From Modestobacter sp. VKM Ac-2985 (GTDB lineage: Bacteria > Actinomycetota > Actinomycetes > Mycobacteriales > Geodermatophilaceae), in assembly GCF_026967925.1 (NCBI RefSeq), contig NZ_JAPVBI010000002.1, forward strand, positions 1,231,628 to 1,295,627: DNA of 64,000 nucleotides. Reading direction: 5' to 3'. Each line of letters begins with the position of its first letter. The stretch's first letter is position 1. Positions 41,478 through 54,193 of this stretch are shown in pieces. Under the pieces are notes generated by a model. It saw nothing but the letters and a program-made list of their open reading frames with translations. It searched no databases and was not told the origin of the DNA. Both the position numbers and the translations under genes were made by a program.

Positions 41478-41545
41478 CCTCGATGATCGGCACGAGGCGG
41501 GCTTCGCCCGCGCCCACCCGAACCACCGCGGAGGTTGGTCTGACG

Positions 41546-42325
41546 ATGAACATCGTCGTTCTGGTCAAGCAGGTCCCCGACTCCGGCAGCGAGCGGAAGC
41601 TGGACCCGTCGGACAACACCGTCGCGCGGGCCACCGCCGACAACGTGATCAACGAGATGGACGAGTACGCCATCGAGGAGGCGCTCACCGTCAAGGAGGC
41701 GCACGGCGGCGAGGTCACGGTGCTGACCGTCGGCCCCGACACCGCCACCGACGCCATCCGCAAGGCCCTGTCGATGGGCGCGGACAAGGCCGTGCACGTC
41801 AGCGACCCGGCGATCCACGGCTCCTGCGCCCCGCAGACCAGCGCGATCATCGCCGCCGCGCTGTCGCAGCTGGAGTACGACCTGGTGCTGTGCGGCGCCG
41901 AGTCCACCGACGGGCAGGTGTCGGTGATGCCGGCGCTGATCTCGGAGCGACTGGGCATCCCGCAGCTGTCCGGCGCCCGCAAGCTCACGATCGAGGGCTC
42001 GATGGCCAAGATCGAGCGCCAGACCGACGGCGGGTACTGGGAGGTGGAGGCGCCGCTGCCGGCGATCGTCTCCACCTGGGACACGATCAACGAGCCGCGC
42101 TACCCCTCCTTCAAGGGGATCATGGCCGCCAAGAAGAAGCCGGTGGAGACCAAGACGCTGGCCGACCTCGGCATCGACCCGTCGACCGTGGGCCTGGCCA
42201 CCGCCACCAGCAGGGTCGTCGACTCCGCGGGGCGCCCGCCCAAGGGCGAGGGCGTGAAGGTCGCCGACGAGGGCGACGGCGCCGAGAAGCTGGTCGGCTA
42301 CCTGGCCGCCCAGAAGATCGTCTGA
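41546..42325 (+). CDS. etfB: Electron transfer flavoprotein beta subunit
   Basis: The 259-residue protein opens MNIVVLVKQVPDSGSERKLD and has NEMDEYAIEEAL, GPDTATDAIRKALSMGADKAVH and the ETF signature region LVLCGAESTDGQ. With EtfA it accepts electrons from acyl-CoA dehydrogenases and passes them to ETF:quinone oxidoreductase. GGAGG lies 11 bases before the ATG at 41546. It is in an operon with etfA, 35 bases apart. Confidence 0.96.
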   Translation: MNIVVLVKQVPDSGSERKLDPSDNTVARATADNVINEMDEYAIEEALTVKEAHGGEVTVLTVGPDTATDAIRKALSMGADKAVHVSDPAIHGSCAPQTSAIIAAALSQLEYDLVLCGAESTDGQVSVMPALISERLGIPQLSGARKLTIEGSMAKIERQTDGGYWEVEAPLPAIVSTWDTINEPRYPSFKGIMAAKKKPVETKTLADLGIDPSTVGLATATSRVVDSAGRPPKGEGVKVADEGDGAEKLVGYLAAQKIV

Positions 42326-42360
42326 CCGGCGCGCGACTCAGAGCTGAGGAGAGAACAGAC

Positions 42361-43323
42361 ATGGCAGAGGTCCTGGTCCTTGCCGAGCTGAACCCCGCCG
42401 ACGGTGGGCCCCGCAAGACGACGCTGGAGGCGCTGACCGCCGCCCGGGTGCTCGGTGAGCCCTCCGCGGTCGTCCTCGGTGCCCCCGGCACCGCTGCGGG
42501 CATCAAGGACGTGCTGGCCGAGTACGGCGCGGTGAAGGTCTACGTGGCCGAGTCCGACGACGTCGACGCCTACCTGGTGGCCCCCAAGGCCGAGGTGCTG
42601 GCCCAGCTGGTCGCCGAGAGGTCCCCGGCTGCAGTCGTCATCCCGTCCTCCCCGGAGGGCAAGGAGATCGCTGGCCGGCTGGCCATCAAGACCGGCAGCG
42701 GCTTCCTGACCGACGTCACCGAGATCGCCGCCGACGGCACCGCCACCCAGGTGGCGTTCGCCGGGGCGACGATCGTGCACTCGCAGGTCACCGTCGGCAC
42801 GCCGATCTACACCTTGCGCGGCAACTCGGTCACCCCCGAGCCGGCCCCCGCCGCCGGTACCGAGGAGGCGGTGCAGGTCGCCGTCTCCGAGGCCGCCAAG
42901 CAGACCCGGGTGCTCGACCGGGTCGTGGAGCAGAAGTCCAACCGGCCGGAGCTCACCGAGGCCGCGATCGTCGTATCCGGCGGTCGCGGGGTGGCCAGCG
43001 CCGAGAACTTCTCGGTGATCGAGGGGCTCGCCGACTCCCTCGGCGGTGCCGTCGGTGCCTCCCGGGCCGCCGTCGACTCCGGCTTCTACCCGCACTCCTT
43101 CCAGGTCGGGCAGACCGGGAAGACCGTCTCGCCGCAGCTGTACATCGCGGTGGGCATCTCCGGGGCGATCCAGCACCGGGCCGGGATGCAGACGTCGAAG
43201 ACGATCGTCGCGGTCAACAAGGACCCCGAGGCACCGATCTTCGAGCTGGCCGACTTCGGTGTCGTGGGCGACCTGTTCACCGTCGTCCCGGCGGCCACCG
43301 AGCAGATCAGCGCCCGCAAGTAG
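42361..43323 (+). CDS. etfA: Electron transfer flavoprotein alpha subunit
   Basis: The 320-residue protein carries the FAD-binding C-terminal domain: [47 protein letters not shown] and [22 protein letters not shown]. It pairs with EtfB to form the heterodimer that collects electrons from beta-oxidation-type dehydrogenases. ATG at 42361 follows GAGGAGAGAA. A hairpin repeat ends the transcript. The etfBA then cysteine desulfurase order matches the M. tuberculosis region. Confidence 0.96.
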   Translation: MAEVLVLAELNPADGGPRKTTLEALTAARVLGEPSAVVLGAPGTAAGIKDVLAEYGAVKVYVAESDDVDAYLVAPKAEVLAQLVAERSPAAVVIPSSPEGKEIAGRLAIKTGSGFLTDVTEIAADGTATQVAFAGATIVHSQVTVGTPIYTLRGNSVTPEPAPAAGTEEAVQVAVSEAAKQTRVLDRVVEQKSNRPELTEAAIVVSGGRGVASAENFSVIEGLADSLGGAVGASRAAVDSGFYPHSFQVGQTGKTVSPQLYIAVGISGAIQHRAGMQTSKTIVAVNKDPEAPIFELADFGVVGDLFTVVPAATEQISARK

Positions 43324-43327
43324 TCGA

Positions 43328-43386
43328 ACGGCCCTCCTGCCCCCCACCACTCGCAGACTCGTGGTGGGCCCCTGCAGGAGGGCCGT
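43328..43386 (+). repeat. Post-stop hairpin repeat, copy C (best paired)
   Basis: The outer 13-bp arms ACGGCCCTCCTGC (43328-43340) and its complement (43374-43386) pair perfectly, and an inner CCCACCAC/GTGGTGGG stem closes a 10-base loop. It begins 4 bases after the etfA stop. Confidence 0.8.
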
Positions 43387-43522
43387 CCCAGCGCGTCGCG
43401 TCGGGCGCCGGCCTCCGGGTCGGCGCTCGACGCACGTCGCGGCCACAGGGACGAGGAGGCGGGGAGGTCGTGTGGACTTCCACCTGTCGGACACGATCGG
43501 GTTGCCCTCGGCGGGCGAGGCA

Positions 43523-43528
43523 TACGCT
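43523..43528 (+). promoter_or_regulatory. Putative -10 (TACGCT) of the cysteine desulfurase gene
   Basis: TACGCT ends 9 bases before the ATG at 43538, with no ribosome-binding site in between. Confidence 0.4.
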
Positions 43529-43537
43529 GGCTCTGCC

Positions 43538-44728
43538 ATGACCTACCTCGACCACGCGGCGACGACCCCGATGCTGCCGGTTGCGCTCGCGGCCATGACC
43601 GAGCAGCTGGCCCGGGTGGGCAACGCCTCGTCCCTGCACGCCAGTGGCCGGGAGGCCCGGCGGGTCGCCGAGGAGTCGCGGGAGCGACTGGCCGCAGCCC
43701 TGGGGGCGCGGCCGTCGGAGGTGCTGTTCACCGGCGGTGGCACGGAGGGCGACAACCTCGCCGTCAAGGGGCTGTACTGGGCCCGCCGCACGGCCGACCA
43801 GGGACGCCGGCGGATCGTGGCCAGCCCCGCGGAGCACCACGCCGTCCTGGACAGTGTCGAGTGGCTGGAGAAGCACGAGGGCGCCGAGGTCACCTGGCTG
43901 CGCGTCGAGCCGACCGGCCGGGTCACCGCCGACGCGCTGGCCGAGGCCCTCGGCGACGGGCGGGACGTCGCCCTGGCCACGGTCATGTGGGCCAACAACG
44001 AGATCGGCGCCGTCAGCGACCTGACCGCGCTCGCCGCGCTGGCCCACGAGGTCGGGGTGCCGCTGCACACCGACGCGGTGCAGGCGATCGGGCAGCTGCC
44101 CCTGGACTTCGCCGCCAGCGGCCTCGACGCGCTGACCATGACCGGGCACAAGGTGGGCGGTCCGATGGGCGCCGGCGCGCTGCTGCTGCGCCGGGACGCA
44201 GAGTGCACCCCGCTGCTGCACGGTGGCGGGCAGGAGCGCGACGTCCGGTCCGGCACCCTGGACGTCGCCGCGATCGTCGGGCTGGCCGCGGCCACGCAGG
44301 CCACCGTCGCCGACCGGGCCGAGCGCACCGCCCGGGTGGCCGCCCTGCGTGACCGGTTGGTCGCCGGCGTGGTCGCCGAGGTGCCCGACGCCCAGCTCAA
44401 CGGCCCGCCGCTGGGCGACGTGGTCGCCGGTGGCCCGGGGCGGCTCCCGGGGAACGCCCACCTGTCGTTCCCCGGCGCGGAGGGCGACGCGCTGCTCATG
44501 CTGCTGGACGCGCGGGGGATCGAGTGCTCCACCGGGTCGGCGTGCAGTGCGGGCGTCGCCCGGCCCAGCCACGTGCTGCTGGCCGCCGGCGCCGACCCCG
44601 CCCGGGCCCGCAGCTCGTTGCGCTTCAGCCTGGGCCACACCTCGACCGACGCCGACGTCGACGCGTTGCTCGAGGTGATCGGCCCGGTCGTGGAGCGGGC
44701 CCGGCGGGCCGGGACCGGGCGGCACTGA
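43538..44728 (+). CDS. Cysteine desulfurase (IscS/NifS-type)
   Basis: The 396-residue aminotransferase-fold enzyme removes sulfur from cysteine as a persulfide. It opens [14 protein letters not shown]. It has the PLP-stacking His in AEHHAVLDS, the Schiff-base Lys205 in [10 protein letters not shown] and the persulfide-bearing Cys336 in [17 protein letters not shown], with a loop length of the IscS class. It lies one base before mnmA, so its likely role is to supply sulfur for tRNA 2-thiolation and perhaps Fe-S clusters. An Isc scaffold gene is not adjacent. Confidence 0.94.
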   Translation: MTYLDHAATTPMLPVALAAMTEQLARVGNASSLHASGREARRVAEESRERLAAALGARPSEVLFTGGGTEGDNLAVKGLYWARRTADQGRRRIVASPAEHHAVLDSVEWLEKHEGAEVTWLRVEPTGRVTADALAEALGDGRDVALATVMWANNEIGAVSDLTALAALAHEVGVPLHTDAVQAIGQLPLDFAASGLDALTMTGHKVGGPMGAGALLLRRDAECTPLLHGGGQERDVRSGTLDVAAIVGLAAATQATVADRAERTARVAALRDRLVAGVVAEVPDAQLNGPPLGDVVAGGPGRLPGNAHLSFPGAEGDALLMLLDARGIECSTGSACSAGVARPSHVLLAAGADPARARSSLRFSLGHTSTDADVDALLEVIGPVVERARRAGTGRH

Positions 44729-44729
44729 G

Positions 44730-45827
44730 ATGCGACTGATCGCCGCCATGAGCGGGGGAGTGGACTCCGCGGTCGCCGCTGCGCTGGCCGTCGAGGCGGG
44801 GCACGACGTCACCGGGGTGCACCTGGCGCTCTCCCCGGACCGGCAGACGCTGCGCAGCGGTGCCCGGGGCTGCTGCAGCGTCGAGGACTCCCACGACGCC
44901 CGGCGGGTCGCCGACTCCCTCGACATCCCCTTCTACGTCTGGGACCTGGCCGACCGGTTCCGTGAGGACGTCATCGACGACTTCGTGGCCGAGTACGCCG
45001 CCGGCCGGACACCGAACCCCTGCCTGCGCTGCAACGAGAAGATCAAGTTCTCCGCGGTCCTCGACCGGGCCCGGGCGCTGGGCTTCGACGCCGTCGTCAC
45101 CGGTCACCACGCGCGGCTGGCCGACGGCGAGCTGCGCCGCTCGGTCGACCCGGCGAAGGACCAGTCCTACGTGCTCGGTGTGCTCACCGCCGAGCAGCTG
45201 GCCGGCGCGGTCTTCCCGCTCGGCTCGATGACCAAGGACCGGGTGCGGGAGCTGGCCGCCGAGCGCGGCTACGCGGTGGCCACCAAGCCGGACTCGCACG
45301 ACATCTGCTTCATCTCCGACGGCGACACCCGCGGGTTCCTCGCCCGCCGCCTGGGCGAGCAGCCCGGTCCGGTCGTCGACGCCGCCACCGGTCAGACCGT
45401 CGGGACGCACGCCGGCGCGCACGGCTTCACCATCGGCCAGCGTCGCGGGCTGGGGGTGACCGCCGGTGACCAGCGCCCCCGGTACGTGCTGGGGATCGAG
45501 CCGGTCAGTCGCACCGTGACCATCGGCACCGCGGACCAGGCGGAGGTCGACGAGGTGCACACCGGCGCCCCCACGTGGACCGGGCCGGTGCCCGACCTGC
45601 CGTTCCGGGCGCAGGTCCAGCTGCGCGCCCACGCCGTGCCGGTCGCCTGCGAGGTCTCCCTCGCCGAGGACGGCGGGTTGTGTCTCGTGCTCGGCGAACG
45701 GCAGCGTGGGATCGCCCCCGGACAGTCGGCGGTGCTCTACGCCCCCGATGCCGAGCGGGGTGACCTGGTGCTGGGTCAGAGCACGGTGCTGGGCGCCCGG
45801 GAACGACCGGAGCCCGTGCTGAGCTGA
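44730..45827 (+). CDS. mnmA: tRNA-specific 2-thiouridylase MnmA
   Basis: The 365-residue enzyme adds the 2-thio group to wobble uridine-34 of Lys, Glu and Gln tRNAs. The PP-loop is [15 protein letters not shown], the catalytic Cys98 is in [12 protein letters not shown] and the second catalytic Cys193 is in [12 protein letters not shown]. The [12 protein letters not shown] domain is also present. It starts one base after the cysteine desulfurase stop, so donor and acceptor of sulfur are encoded together. Normal length. Confidence 0.97.
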   Translation: MRLIAAMSGGVDSAVAAALAVEAGHDVTGVHLALSPDRQTLRSGARGCCSVEDSHDARRVADSLDIPFYVWDLADRFREDVIDDFVAEYAAGRTPNPCLRCNEKIKFSAVLDRARALGFDAVVTGHHARLADGELRRSVDPAKDQSYVLGVLTAEQLAGAVFPLGSMTKDRVRELAAERGYAVATKPDSHDICFISDGDTRGFLARRLGEQPGPVVDAATGQTVGTHAGAHGFTIGQRRGLGVTAGDQRPRYVLGIEPVSRTVTIGTADQAEVDEVHTGAPTWTGPVPDLPFRAQVQLRAHAVPVACEVSLAEDGGLCLVLGERQRGIAPGQSAVLYAPDAERGDLVLGQSTVLGARERPEPVLS

Positions 45828-45856
45828 CCGTCCCCGATGCCGGCGGGACGGCGGGC

Positions 45857-45862
45857 TACGGT
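45857..45862 (+). promoter_or_regulatory. Putative leaderless -10 (TACGGT)
   Basis: TACGGT ends 6 bases before the GTG at 45869 of the MetE-like gene. Confidence 0.45.
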
Positions 45863-45868
45863 CGGCAC

Positions 45869-49214
<3,346 letters not shown>

Positions 49215-49235
49215 CGGCCCCGCCCGGGCCCTTCC

Positions 49236-49898
49236 TCAGTCGGCCGGGGGGAGCCGGGTGACCGTCGCGGCGAGCCCGGTCAGGTGGGCCAGCCTCAGCA
49301 GCTCCGAGCGGCGGAACACCGGCCCGCCGGACCGGCCCAGCAGCACGGCGGTGCCCGGGTCCAGCGGTGCGGCCATCATCTCCACCGCCATCTCCTGCCA
49401 GCGGCGCGGCACCCACTCGCCCTCGCTGGGCAGCAGCAGGGGCGTGGTCAGCGGCAGCCACGGGGTGCGGACGCCCTCCAGCGACGGCGCAGCGTCCGAA
49501 GCGGCCAGCACGGTGAGCTGGTCGGCAGAACCGGCGAGCACCACCGCCCACCCGCTGCGGAACACCCGAGGGAGCTCCGTGGCGAGCACCTTGGCGGTGC
49601 CGTCCCCGGCCGGGGCGAGCGCCTCCAGCAGCTCCAGTTCCCGGTGGGTGTCCATCGGACCGGCGAACGGGCGCAGCGACTCGACCTGCACGCCCGGCAC
49701 GGCGGTCGCCGCGGTGATCAGGCTGTCGGCGACCCGGTCGGCGGGGAGCTCCACCACGATGTCGTCGACGGCCACGCCGTTCCCGCGCTCGAGGACGTCG
49801 ACGGAGACGATGTCGATGCCGGCCCGGCCGAGGGCCGTGGCGACGGCACCGAGCGTGCCGGGCCGGTCGGGGACGACCAATCGCAGAAGGTAGGACAC
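49236..49898 (-). CDS. ACT-domain amino-acid-binding protein (Rv3013-like)
   Basis: The 220-residue protein opens with an ACT domain: YLLRLVVPDRPGTLGAVATALGRAGIDIVSVDVLERGNGVAVDDIVVEL. A second region without a recognised fold follows (WVPRRWQEMAVEMMAAPLDPGTAVLLGRS). ACT domains bind amino acids and usually regulate enzymes; no enzyme domain is attached here. The gene lies opposite in strand between ligA and gatC, exactly as Rv3013 does in M. tuberculosis. GTG 49898 with GGGGGAA upstream. Confidence 0.88.
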   Translation of the reverse strand: MSYLLRLVVPDRPGTLGAVATALGRAGIDIVSVDVLERGNGVAVDDIVVELPADRVADSLITAATAVPGVQVESLRPFAGPMDTHRELELLEALAPAGDGTAKVLATELPRVFRSGWAVVLAGSADQLTVLAASDAAPSLEGVRTPWLPLTTPLLLPSEGEWVPRRWQEMAVEMMAAPLDPGTAVLLGRSGGPVFRRSELLRLAHLTGLAATVTRLPPAD

Positions 49899-50023
49899 GG
49901 ATTCCCCCGGACGGCGTGCTGGAGCAGGTCGATCGCCGTCGATCGCGGACAGGGGGCAGCCTCCCCCATGGAGGGCCCCCGGACCAACCCCGGCTCGCGG
50001 TCGGAGGGCCGCGGCGTCCCACG

Positions 50024-50029
50024 TACAGT
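50024..50029 (+). promoter_or_regulatory. Possible -10 (TACAGT) of the gatCAB operon
   Basis: TACAGT lies 65 bases before the gatC ATG, in the divergent gap with the ACT gene. It would give a normal 5' leader. Confidence 0.4.
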
Positions 50030-50094
50030 GGCTGGGTCGTGGAGCGAGTCGAGGCCGGGCCCGTCCGGCCGCCGAAGTGGGGTCCCAGCGCAGC

Positions 50095-50394
50095 ATGAGC
50101 AGCATCTCCCGTGAGGACGTCGCACACCTGGCGCGTCTGTCGCGCCTGGCCGTCACCGACGAGGAGCTGGACCGGTTCGCCGGGCAGCTCGACCAGGTGC
50201 TCGCCGCCGTCGCCCGGGTGGGTGAGGCCGCGGTGGCCGACGTGCCGCCGATGACCCACGCCGTCCCGCTGACCAACGTGCTCCGTCCCGACGAGGTGAC
50301 CCCGAGCCTGTCCCGCGACGTCGTGCTGGCCGGTGCGCCCGCCGCCGAGGACGGCCGCATCCGCGTGCCGCGCATCCTGGGGGACGCCGAGTGA
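50095..50394 (+). CDS. gatC: Asp-tRNA(Asn)/Glu-tRNA(Gln) amidotransferase subunit C
   Basis: The 99-residue GatC wraps around GatA and holds the GatAB complex together. The family pattern [32 protein letters not shown] and the later [17 protein letters not shown] are clear. ATG at 50095 is preferred over an in-frame ATG at 50077. The stop overlaps the gatA GTG by 4 bases. Confidence 0.96.
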   Translation: MSSISREDVAHLARLSRLAVTDEELDRFAGQLDQVLAAVARVGEAAVADVPPMTHAVPLTNVLRPDEVTPSLSRDVVLAGAPAAEDGRIRVPRILGDAE

Positions 50395-51911
50395 CCGGCA
50401 CCAGCAGTGACCTGACCCGCGTCGACGTCGCCGGGCTCTCCCGGCTGCTGAGCTCCGGGGAGGTGAGCGCCGTCGAGGTGACCCGCGCGCACCTGGACCG
50501 GATCGCCGCCGACGACGGCCGGCTCGGCGCCTACCTGCACGTCGAGGACGACGCCGCGCTCGCCGCGGCCGCCGCGGTCGACCAGGCCCGTGCCACCGGC
50601 GCCGAGCTCGGCCCGCTGGCCGGGGTCCCGGTGGCCCTCAAGGACCTGGTGGTCACCGAGGGCGTGCCGACCACGAGCGGTTCGAAGATCCTCGAGGGCT
50701 GGCTCCCCCCGTACAGCGCCACCGTCGCCACCCGGCTCGCCGAGGCCGGCACCGTGCTGTTGGGCAAGACCAACATGGACGAGTTCGCGATGGGCTCCTC
50801 CACCGAGAACTCCGCGTACCAGGTGACCCGCAACCCCTGGGACACCGACCGCATCCCCGGCGGCTCCTCCGGTGGCTCCAGCGCCGCGGTCGCCGGGCAC
50901 CTCGCGCCCTGGTCGATCGGCACCGACACCGGCGGTTCCATCCGGCAGCCGGCCGCCGTGACCGGGCTCGTCGGGCACAAGCCGACCTACGGCTCGGTCT
51001 CCCGCTACGGCCTGATCGCCTTCTCCTCCAGCCTGGACCAGGCCGGGCCGATGGCTCGCACGGTGCTGGACGCCGCGGTGATGCACGAGGTCATCGGCGG
51101 CCACGACCCGCGTGACTCCACCAGCATCGACACCCCGCTGGCCCGGCTGGCCGACGCTGCCCGCGAGGGCGCGGCCGGCGACCTGCGCGGCGTGCGGGTC
51201 GGCGTCGTGCGCGAGCTCGGCGGCGAGGGCCACACCGACGGCTACGAGCCCGGCGTGCTGGCCCGTACCCGCGAGGCGATCGAGGTCCTGGCCGGGCTGG
51301 GCGCCGAGGTCACCGAGGTCTCCTGCCCCTCCTTCGACCTGGCGCTGCCGGCCTACTACCTGATCGCGCCGAGCGAGGCCTCCAGCAACCTGGCCCGCTA
51401 CGAGGGCGTCCGGTTCGGCCTGCGGGCCGGTGACGACGGCAGCCGCGACCTCGACGAGGTCATGGCGCTGACCCGGGAGCAGGGCTTCGGCCCGGAGGTC
51501 AAGCGGCGGATCATCCTGGGCACGTACGCGCTCTCCAGCGGGTACTACGACGCCTACTACGGCCAGGCGCAGAAGGTGCGCACGCTGATCACCCGCGACT
51601 TCGGTGCCGCCTTCGCCGACGTCGACGTGCTGGTCAGCCCCACCATGCCCACGGTCGCCTTCCCGATCGGCGCCCGGGTCGACGACCCGATCGCGATGTA
51701 CGCCGCCGACCTGTGCACGCTGCCGGCCAGCCTGGCCGGGCTCCCGGCGATCTCCGTGCCCAGCGGGCTGTCGGACGGGCTGCCCGTCGGGCTGCAGGTC
51801 ATGGCGCCGGCGCTGGCCGACGAGCGGTGCTACCGCATCGCCGCTGCACTGGAGGCCGCGCAGGACGCCACCCGTGGCCACCGGCTGCTCGACGAGCTGG
51901 GTGCCGCGTGA
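50391..51911 (+). CDS. gatA: Asp-tRNA(Asn)/Glu-tRNA(Gln) amidotransferase subunit A
   Basis: The 506-residue amidase-signature protein releases ammonia from glutamine for GatB. The Ser-cisSer-Lys triad is visible: Lys in [12 protein letters not shown], and both Ser in [14 protein letters not shown] with [12 protein letters not shown]. The length is usual. It is coupled to gatC upstream by GTGA and to the small membrane-protein gene downstream, again by GTGA. The presence of GatCAB implies an indirect route to Gln-tRNA and possibly Asn-tRNA. Confidence 0.98.
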   Translation: MTGTSSDLTRVDVAGLSRLLSSGEVSAVEVTRAHLDRIAADDGRLGAYLHVEDDAALAAAAAVDQARATGAELGPLAGVPVALKDLVVTEGVPTTSGSKILEGWLPPYSATVATRLAEAGTVLLGKTNMDEFAMGSSTENSAYQVTRNPWDTDRIPGGSSGGSSAAVAGHLAPWSIGTDTGGSIRQPAAVTGLVGHKPTYGSVSRYGLIAFSSSLDQAGPMARTVLDAAVMHEVIGGHDPRDSTSIDTPLARLADAAREGAAGDLRGVRVGVVRELGGEGHTDGYEPGVLARTREAIEVLAGLGAEVTEVSCPSFDLALPAYYLIAPSEASSNLARYEGVRFGLRAGDDGSRDLDEVMALTREQGFGPEVKRRIILGTYALSSGYYDAYYGQAQKVRTLITRDFGAAFADVDVLVSPTMPTVAFPIGARVDDPIAMYAADLCTLPASLAGLPAISVPSGLSDGLPVGLQVMAPALADERCYRIAAALEAAQDATRGHRLLDELGAA

Positions 51912-52120
51912 ACGGGCCCATGAAGGCAGCCTGGGGGCTGACGGTCTTCGTGATCGTCGCCGGCGCGGTGCTGTGGGCCGTGACCGGTCAGGCGATCTTC
52001 GCCGTCTTCATCGTCCTCGGCGTGCTGACCGCCATCGGTGCCTGGTTCACCACCCGCAGCGCCACCACCGGCCGCAGCACGACGTCCGGCCCGATCGACC
52101 ACCCGGAGGAGAAGCCATGA
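51908..52120 (+). CDS. Small two-helix membrane protein embedded in the gat operon
   Basis: The 70-residue product has two predicted transmembrane helices ([19 protein letters not shown] and [18 protein letters not shown]) joined by a TGQA turn, and a polar tail ending in HPEEKP. Its GTG overlaps the gatA stop and its TGA overlaps the gatB ATG, so translation is coupled on both sides. An alternative ATG lies at 51920. I do not recognise a family. The GatCAB enzyme is soluble, so a membrane partner is unexpected. Confidence 0.8.
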   Translation: MNGPMKAAWGLTVFVIVAGAVLWAVTGQAIFAVFIVLGVLTAIGAWFTTRSATTGRSTTSGPIDHPEEKP

Positions 52121-53625
52121 CCAGCACCGCCGACCGGCTGGTCGAGTTCGACGAGGTCCTGACCCGCTACGAGCCGGTCATCGGGCTGGAGACCCACGTC
52201 GAGCTGGGCACCGCCTCCAAGATGTTCTGCGGCTGCGCCACCACCTTCGGTGCCGAGCCGAACACCCACACCTGCCCGGTGTGCCTGGGCATGCCCGGCT
52301 CGCTGCCGGTCGCCAACGCCGCCGCCATCGAGGCGACCATCAAGATCGGCCTGGCGCTGGGCTGCCGGATCGCGAACTGGTCGCGGTTCGCCCGGAAGAA
52401 CTACTTCTACCCCGACATCCCCAAGGGCTTCCAGACCAGCCAGTACGACGAGCCGCTGTGCGTTGCCGGCCACCTGGACGTCGAGGTCGACGGGACGACG
52501 CACCGCGTGGAGATCGAGCGGGTGCACCTGGAGGAGGACACCGGCAAGAACCTGCACGTCGGTGGGGCCACCGGGCGCATCCACGGCGCCGACCACTCGC
52601 TGATCGACTTCAACCGGGCCGGCATCCCGCTGGTGGAGATCGTCACCCGCCCGGTGCCCGGCGCCGGCCGACTGGCCCCCGAGGTCGCCCGCGCCTACGT
52701 CACCGAGCTGCGCGAGATCGTCCAGGCCCTCGGCGTCTCCGACGTCCGGATGGAGCAGGGCAGCCTGCGCTGCGACGTGAACATCTCGCTCAACCCGGTC
52801 GGCGACCTGGAGTGGGGCACCCGCACCGAGACCAAGAACGTGAACTCGCTGCGGTCGGTCGAGCGCGCCGTCCGCTTCGAGATGCGCCGGCAGGCCGCCG
52901 TCCTCGACTCCGGTGGCCGGATCGTGCAGGAGACCCGGCACTTCCACGAGGACACCGGCAGCACCTCCTCCGGGCGCAGCAAGGAGGAGGCGACCGACTA
53001 CCGGTACTTCCCCGAGCCCGACCTGGTGCCGCTGGCGCCGGACGCCGACTGGATCGAGAAGCTGCGCGCCGAGCTCCCCGAGCTGCCGGCCGCCCGGCGC
53101 ACCCGGCTCCAGCAGGAGTGGGGCATCTCCGGCACGGAGATGACCTGGCTGGCCAATGCCGGCGCGCTGGGCCTGGTCGAGCAGACCGTCGCCGCCGGCG
53201 CCACCCCGGGTGACGCCCGCAAGTGGTGGCTGGGCGACCTCGCCCGCCGGGCCAACGAGGCCGGCACCGAGCTCGGCGAGCTGGCGGTCACCCCGGCGCA
53301 GGTGGCCGAGCTGGTCGGCCTGGTCAACGCGGGCACCATCAACGACGGGCTGGCCCGCCAGGTGCTCGACGGTGTGCTGGCCGGCCAGGGCGACCCGGCG
53401 CAGGTCGTCGAGGCGCAGGGGCTCGCCGTGATGGGGGAGTCCGACGAGCTGGTCGCCGCCGTCGAGGCCGCGATCGCCGGTGCCCCCGACGTCATCGCCA
53501 AGGTCAAGGCCGGCAAGGTGCAGGCGCTGGGTGCGCTCGTCGGGGCGGTCATGAAGACCACCCGCGGCAAGGCCGATGCCCCCACCGTGAAGCGGATGCT
53601 GGAGGAGCGGGTGCTGGGCTCCTAG
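52117..53625 (+). CDS. gatB: Asp-tRNA(Asn)/Glu-tRNA(Gln) amidotransferase subunit B
   Basis: The 502-residue subunit phosphorylates and amidates misacylated Glu-tRNA(Gln). Family features: [23 protein letters not shown], the zinc-site CGC and [13 protein letters not shown] pairs, [26 protein letters not shown] and the C-terminal YqeY-like tail ([25 protein letters not shown]). GGAGGAGAAGCC precedes the ATG. The last codons contain a TAGCCT that is also the likely -10 for the next gene. Confidence 0.98.
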   Translation: MTSTADRLVEFDEVLTRYEPVIGLETHVELGTASKMFCGCATTFGAEPNTHTCPVCLGMPGSLPVANAAAIEATIKIGLALGCRIANWSRFARKNYFYPDIPKGFQTSQYDEPLCVAGHLDVEVDGTTHRVEIERVHLEEDTGKNLHVGGATGRIHGADHSLIDFNRAGIPLVEIVTRPVPGAGRLAPEVARAYVTELREIVQALGVSDVRMEQGSLRCDVNISLNPVGDLEWGTRTETKNVNSLRSVERAVRFEMRRQAAVLDSGGRIVQETRHFHEDTGSTSSGRSKEEATDYRYFPEPDLVPLAPDADWIEKLRAELPELPAARRTRLQQEWGISGTEMTWLANAGALGLVEQTVAAGATPGDARKWWLGDLARRANEAGTELGELAVTPAQVAELVGLVNAGTINDGLARQVLDGVLAGQGDPAQVVEAQGLAVMGESDELVAAVEAAIAGAPDVIAKVKAGKVQALGALVGAVMKTTRGKADAPTVKRMLEERVLGS

Positions 53626-53628
53626 CCT
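53623..53628 (+). promoter_or_regulatory. Putative leaderless -10 (TAGCCT) overlapping the gatB stop
   Basis: The hexamer begins with the gatB TAG stop and ends 6 bases before the GTG of the acetyltransferase gene. Confidence 0.4.
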
Positions 53629-53634
53629 GGGGCG

Positions 53635-54177
53635 GTGGGGCTGCCCGCCGTCGAGCTGCGCCCGCTGCGGCGGGCGGACCTCCCGCTGCTCTGCCGCTGG
53701 CTGGCCGAGCCGCTGGTCGCCCGCTGGTGGGACGACGACCCGAGCCCGGCGGCCGTCGAACGGCGGTACGGCCCCAGTGTCGACGGCACCGACCCGACCG
53801 CGGTGTACCTCGGCCTGCACGACGGTGAGCCGTTCGGACTGGTGCAGGTGTACGCGTTCGCCGACGAGCCGGAGTCGCTCGCCGAGCTGTCGGCGATCTG
53901 CGAGGTGCCCGCGGGAGCGCTGAGCATCGACTACCTGGTCGGCGAACCGGGGGCCCGTGGCCGGGGGCTGGGCGCGGCGATGATCGCGGCCGCCGTCTCC
54001 CAGGGCTTCGCCGACCACCCCGAGGCGCAGGACGTGCTGGTGGCGGTCGCGCTGGGCAACGAGGCCTCGTGGCGGGCCCTGCGCCGCGCCGGGGCGACCT
54101 GGTACGCCGAGGGTGAGCTGGTGCCGGACAACCCGGTCGACCCGCCCGACCACGTCGTCCACCGCTTCGCCCGGTAG
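53635..54177 (+). CDS. GNAT-family N-acetyltransferase
   Basis: The 180-residue GNAT protein has a tryptophan-rich entry (VELRPLRRADLPLLCRWLAEPLVARWWDDDP), an acidic middle strand LSIDYLVGEPGARGRGLG with the acetyl-CoA pyrophosphate loop, and a closing SWRALRRAGATWYAEGEL. The arrangement resembles AAC(6')-type aminoglycoside acetyltransferases and the siderophore-biosynthesis GNATs, but the acceptor cannot be read from the sequence and I do not infer drug resistance. GTG start, 9 bases after gatB. Confidence 0.87.
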   Translation: MGLPAVELRPLRRADLPLLCRWLAEPLVARWWDDDPSPAAVERRYGPSVDGTDPTAVYLGLHDGEPFGLVQVYAFADEPESLAELSAICEVPAGALSIDYLVGEPGARGRGLGAAMIAAAVSQGFADHPEAQDVLVAVALGNEASWRALRRAGATWYAEGELVPDNPVDPPDHVVHRFAR

Positions 54178-54193
54178 CCCAGGCGGCCTCGCG

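Noticed and set aside
49899..51881. Long minus-strand extension of the ACT-domain frame
   Set aside because: The frame continues upstream across gatC and gatA on the opposite strand. The ACT domain begins at GTG 49898, so the rest is shadow.
53635..54177. Aminoglycoside resistance gene
   Set aside because: The GNAT resembles the AAC(6') group only in general layout. The chromosomal housekeeping context gives no support for a resistance role.
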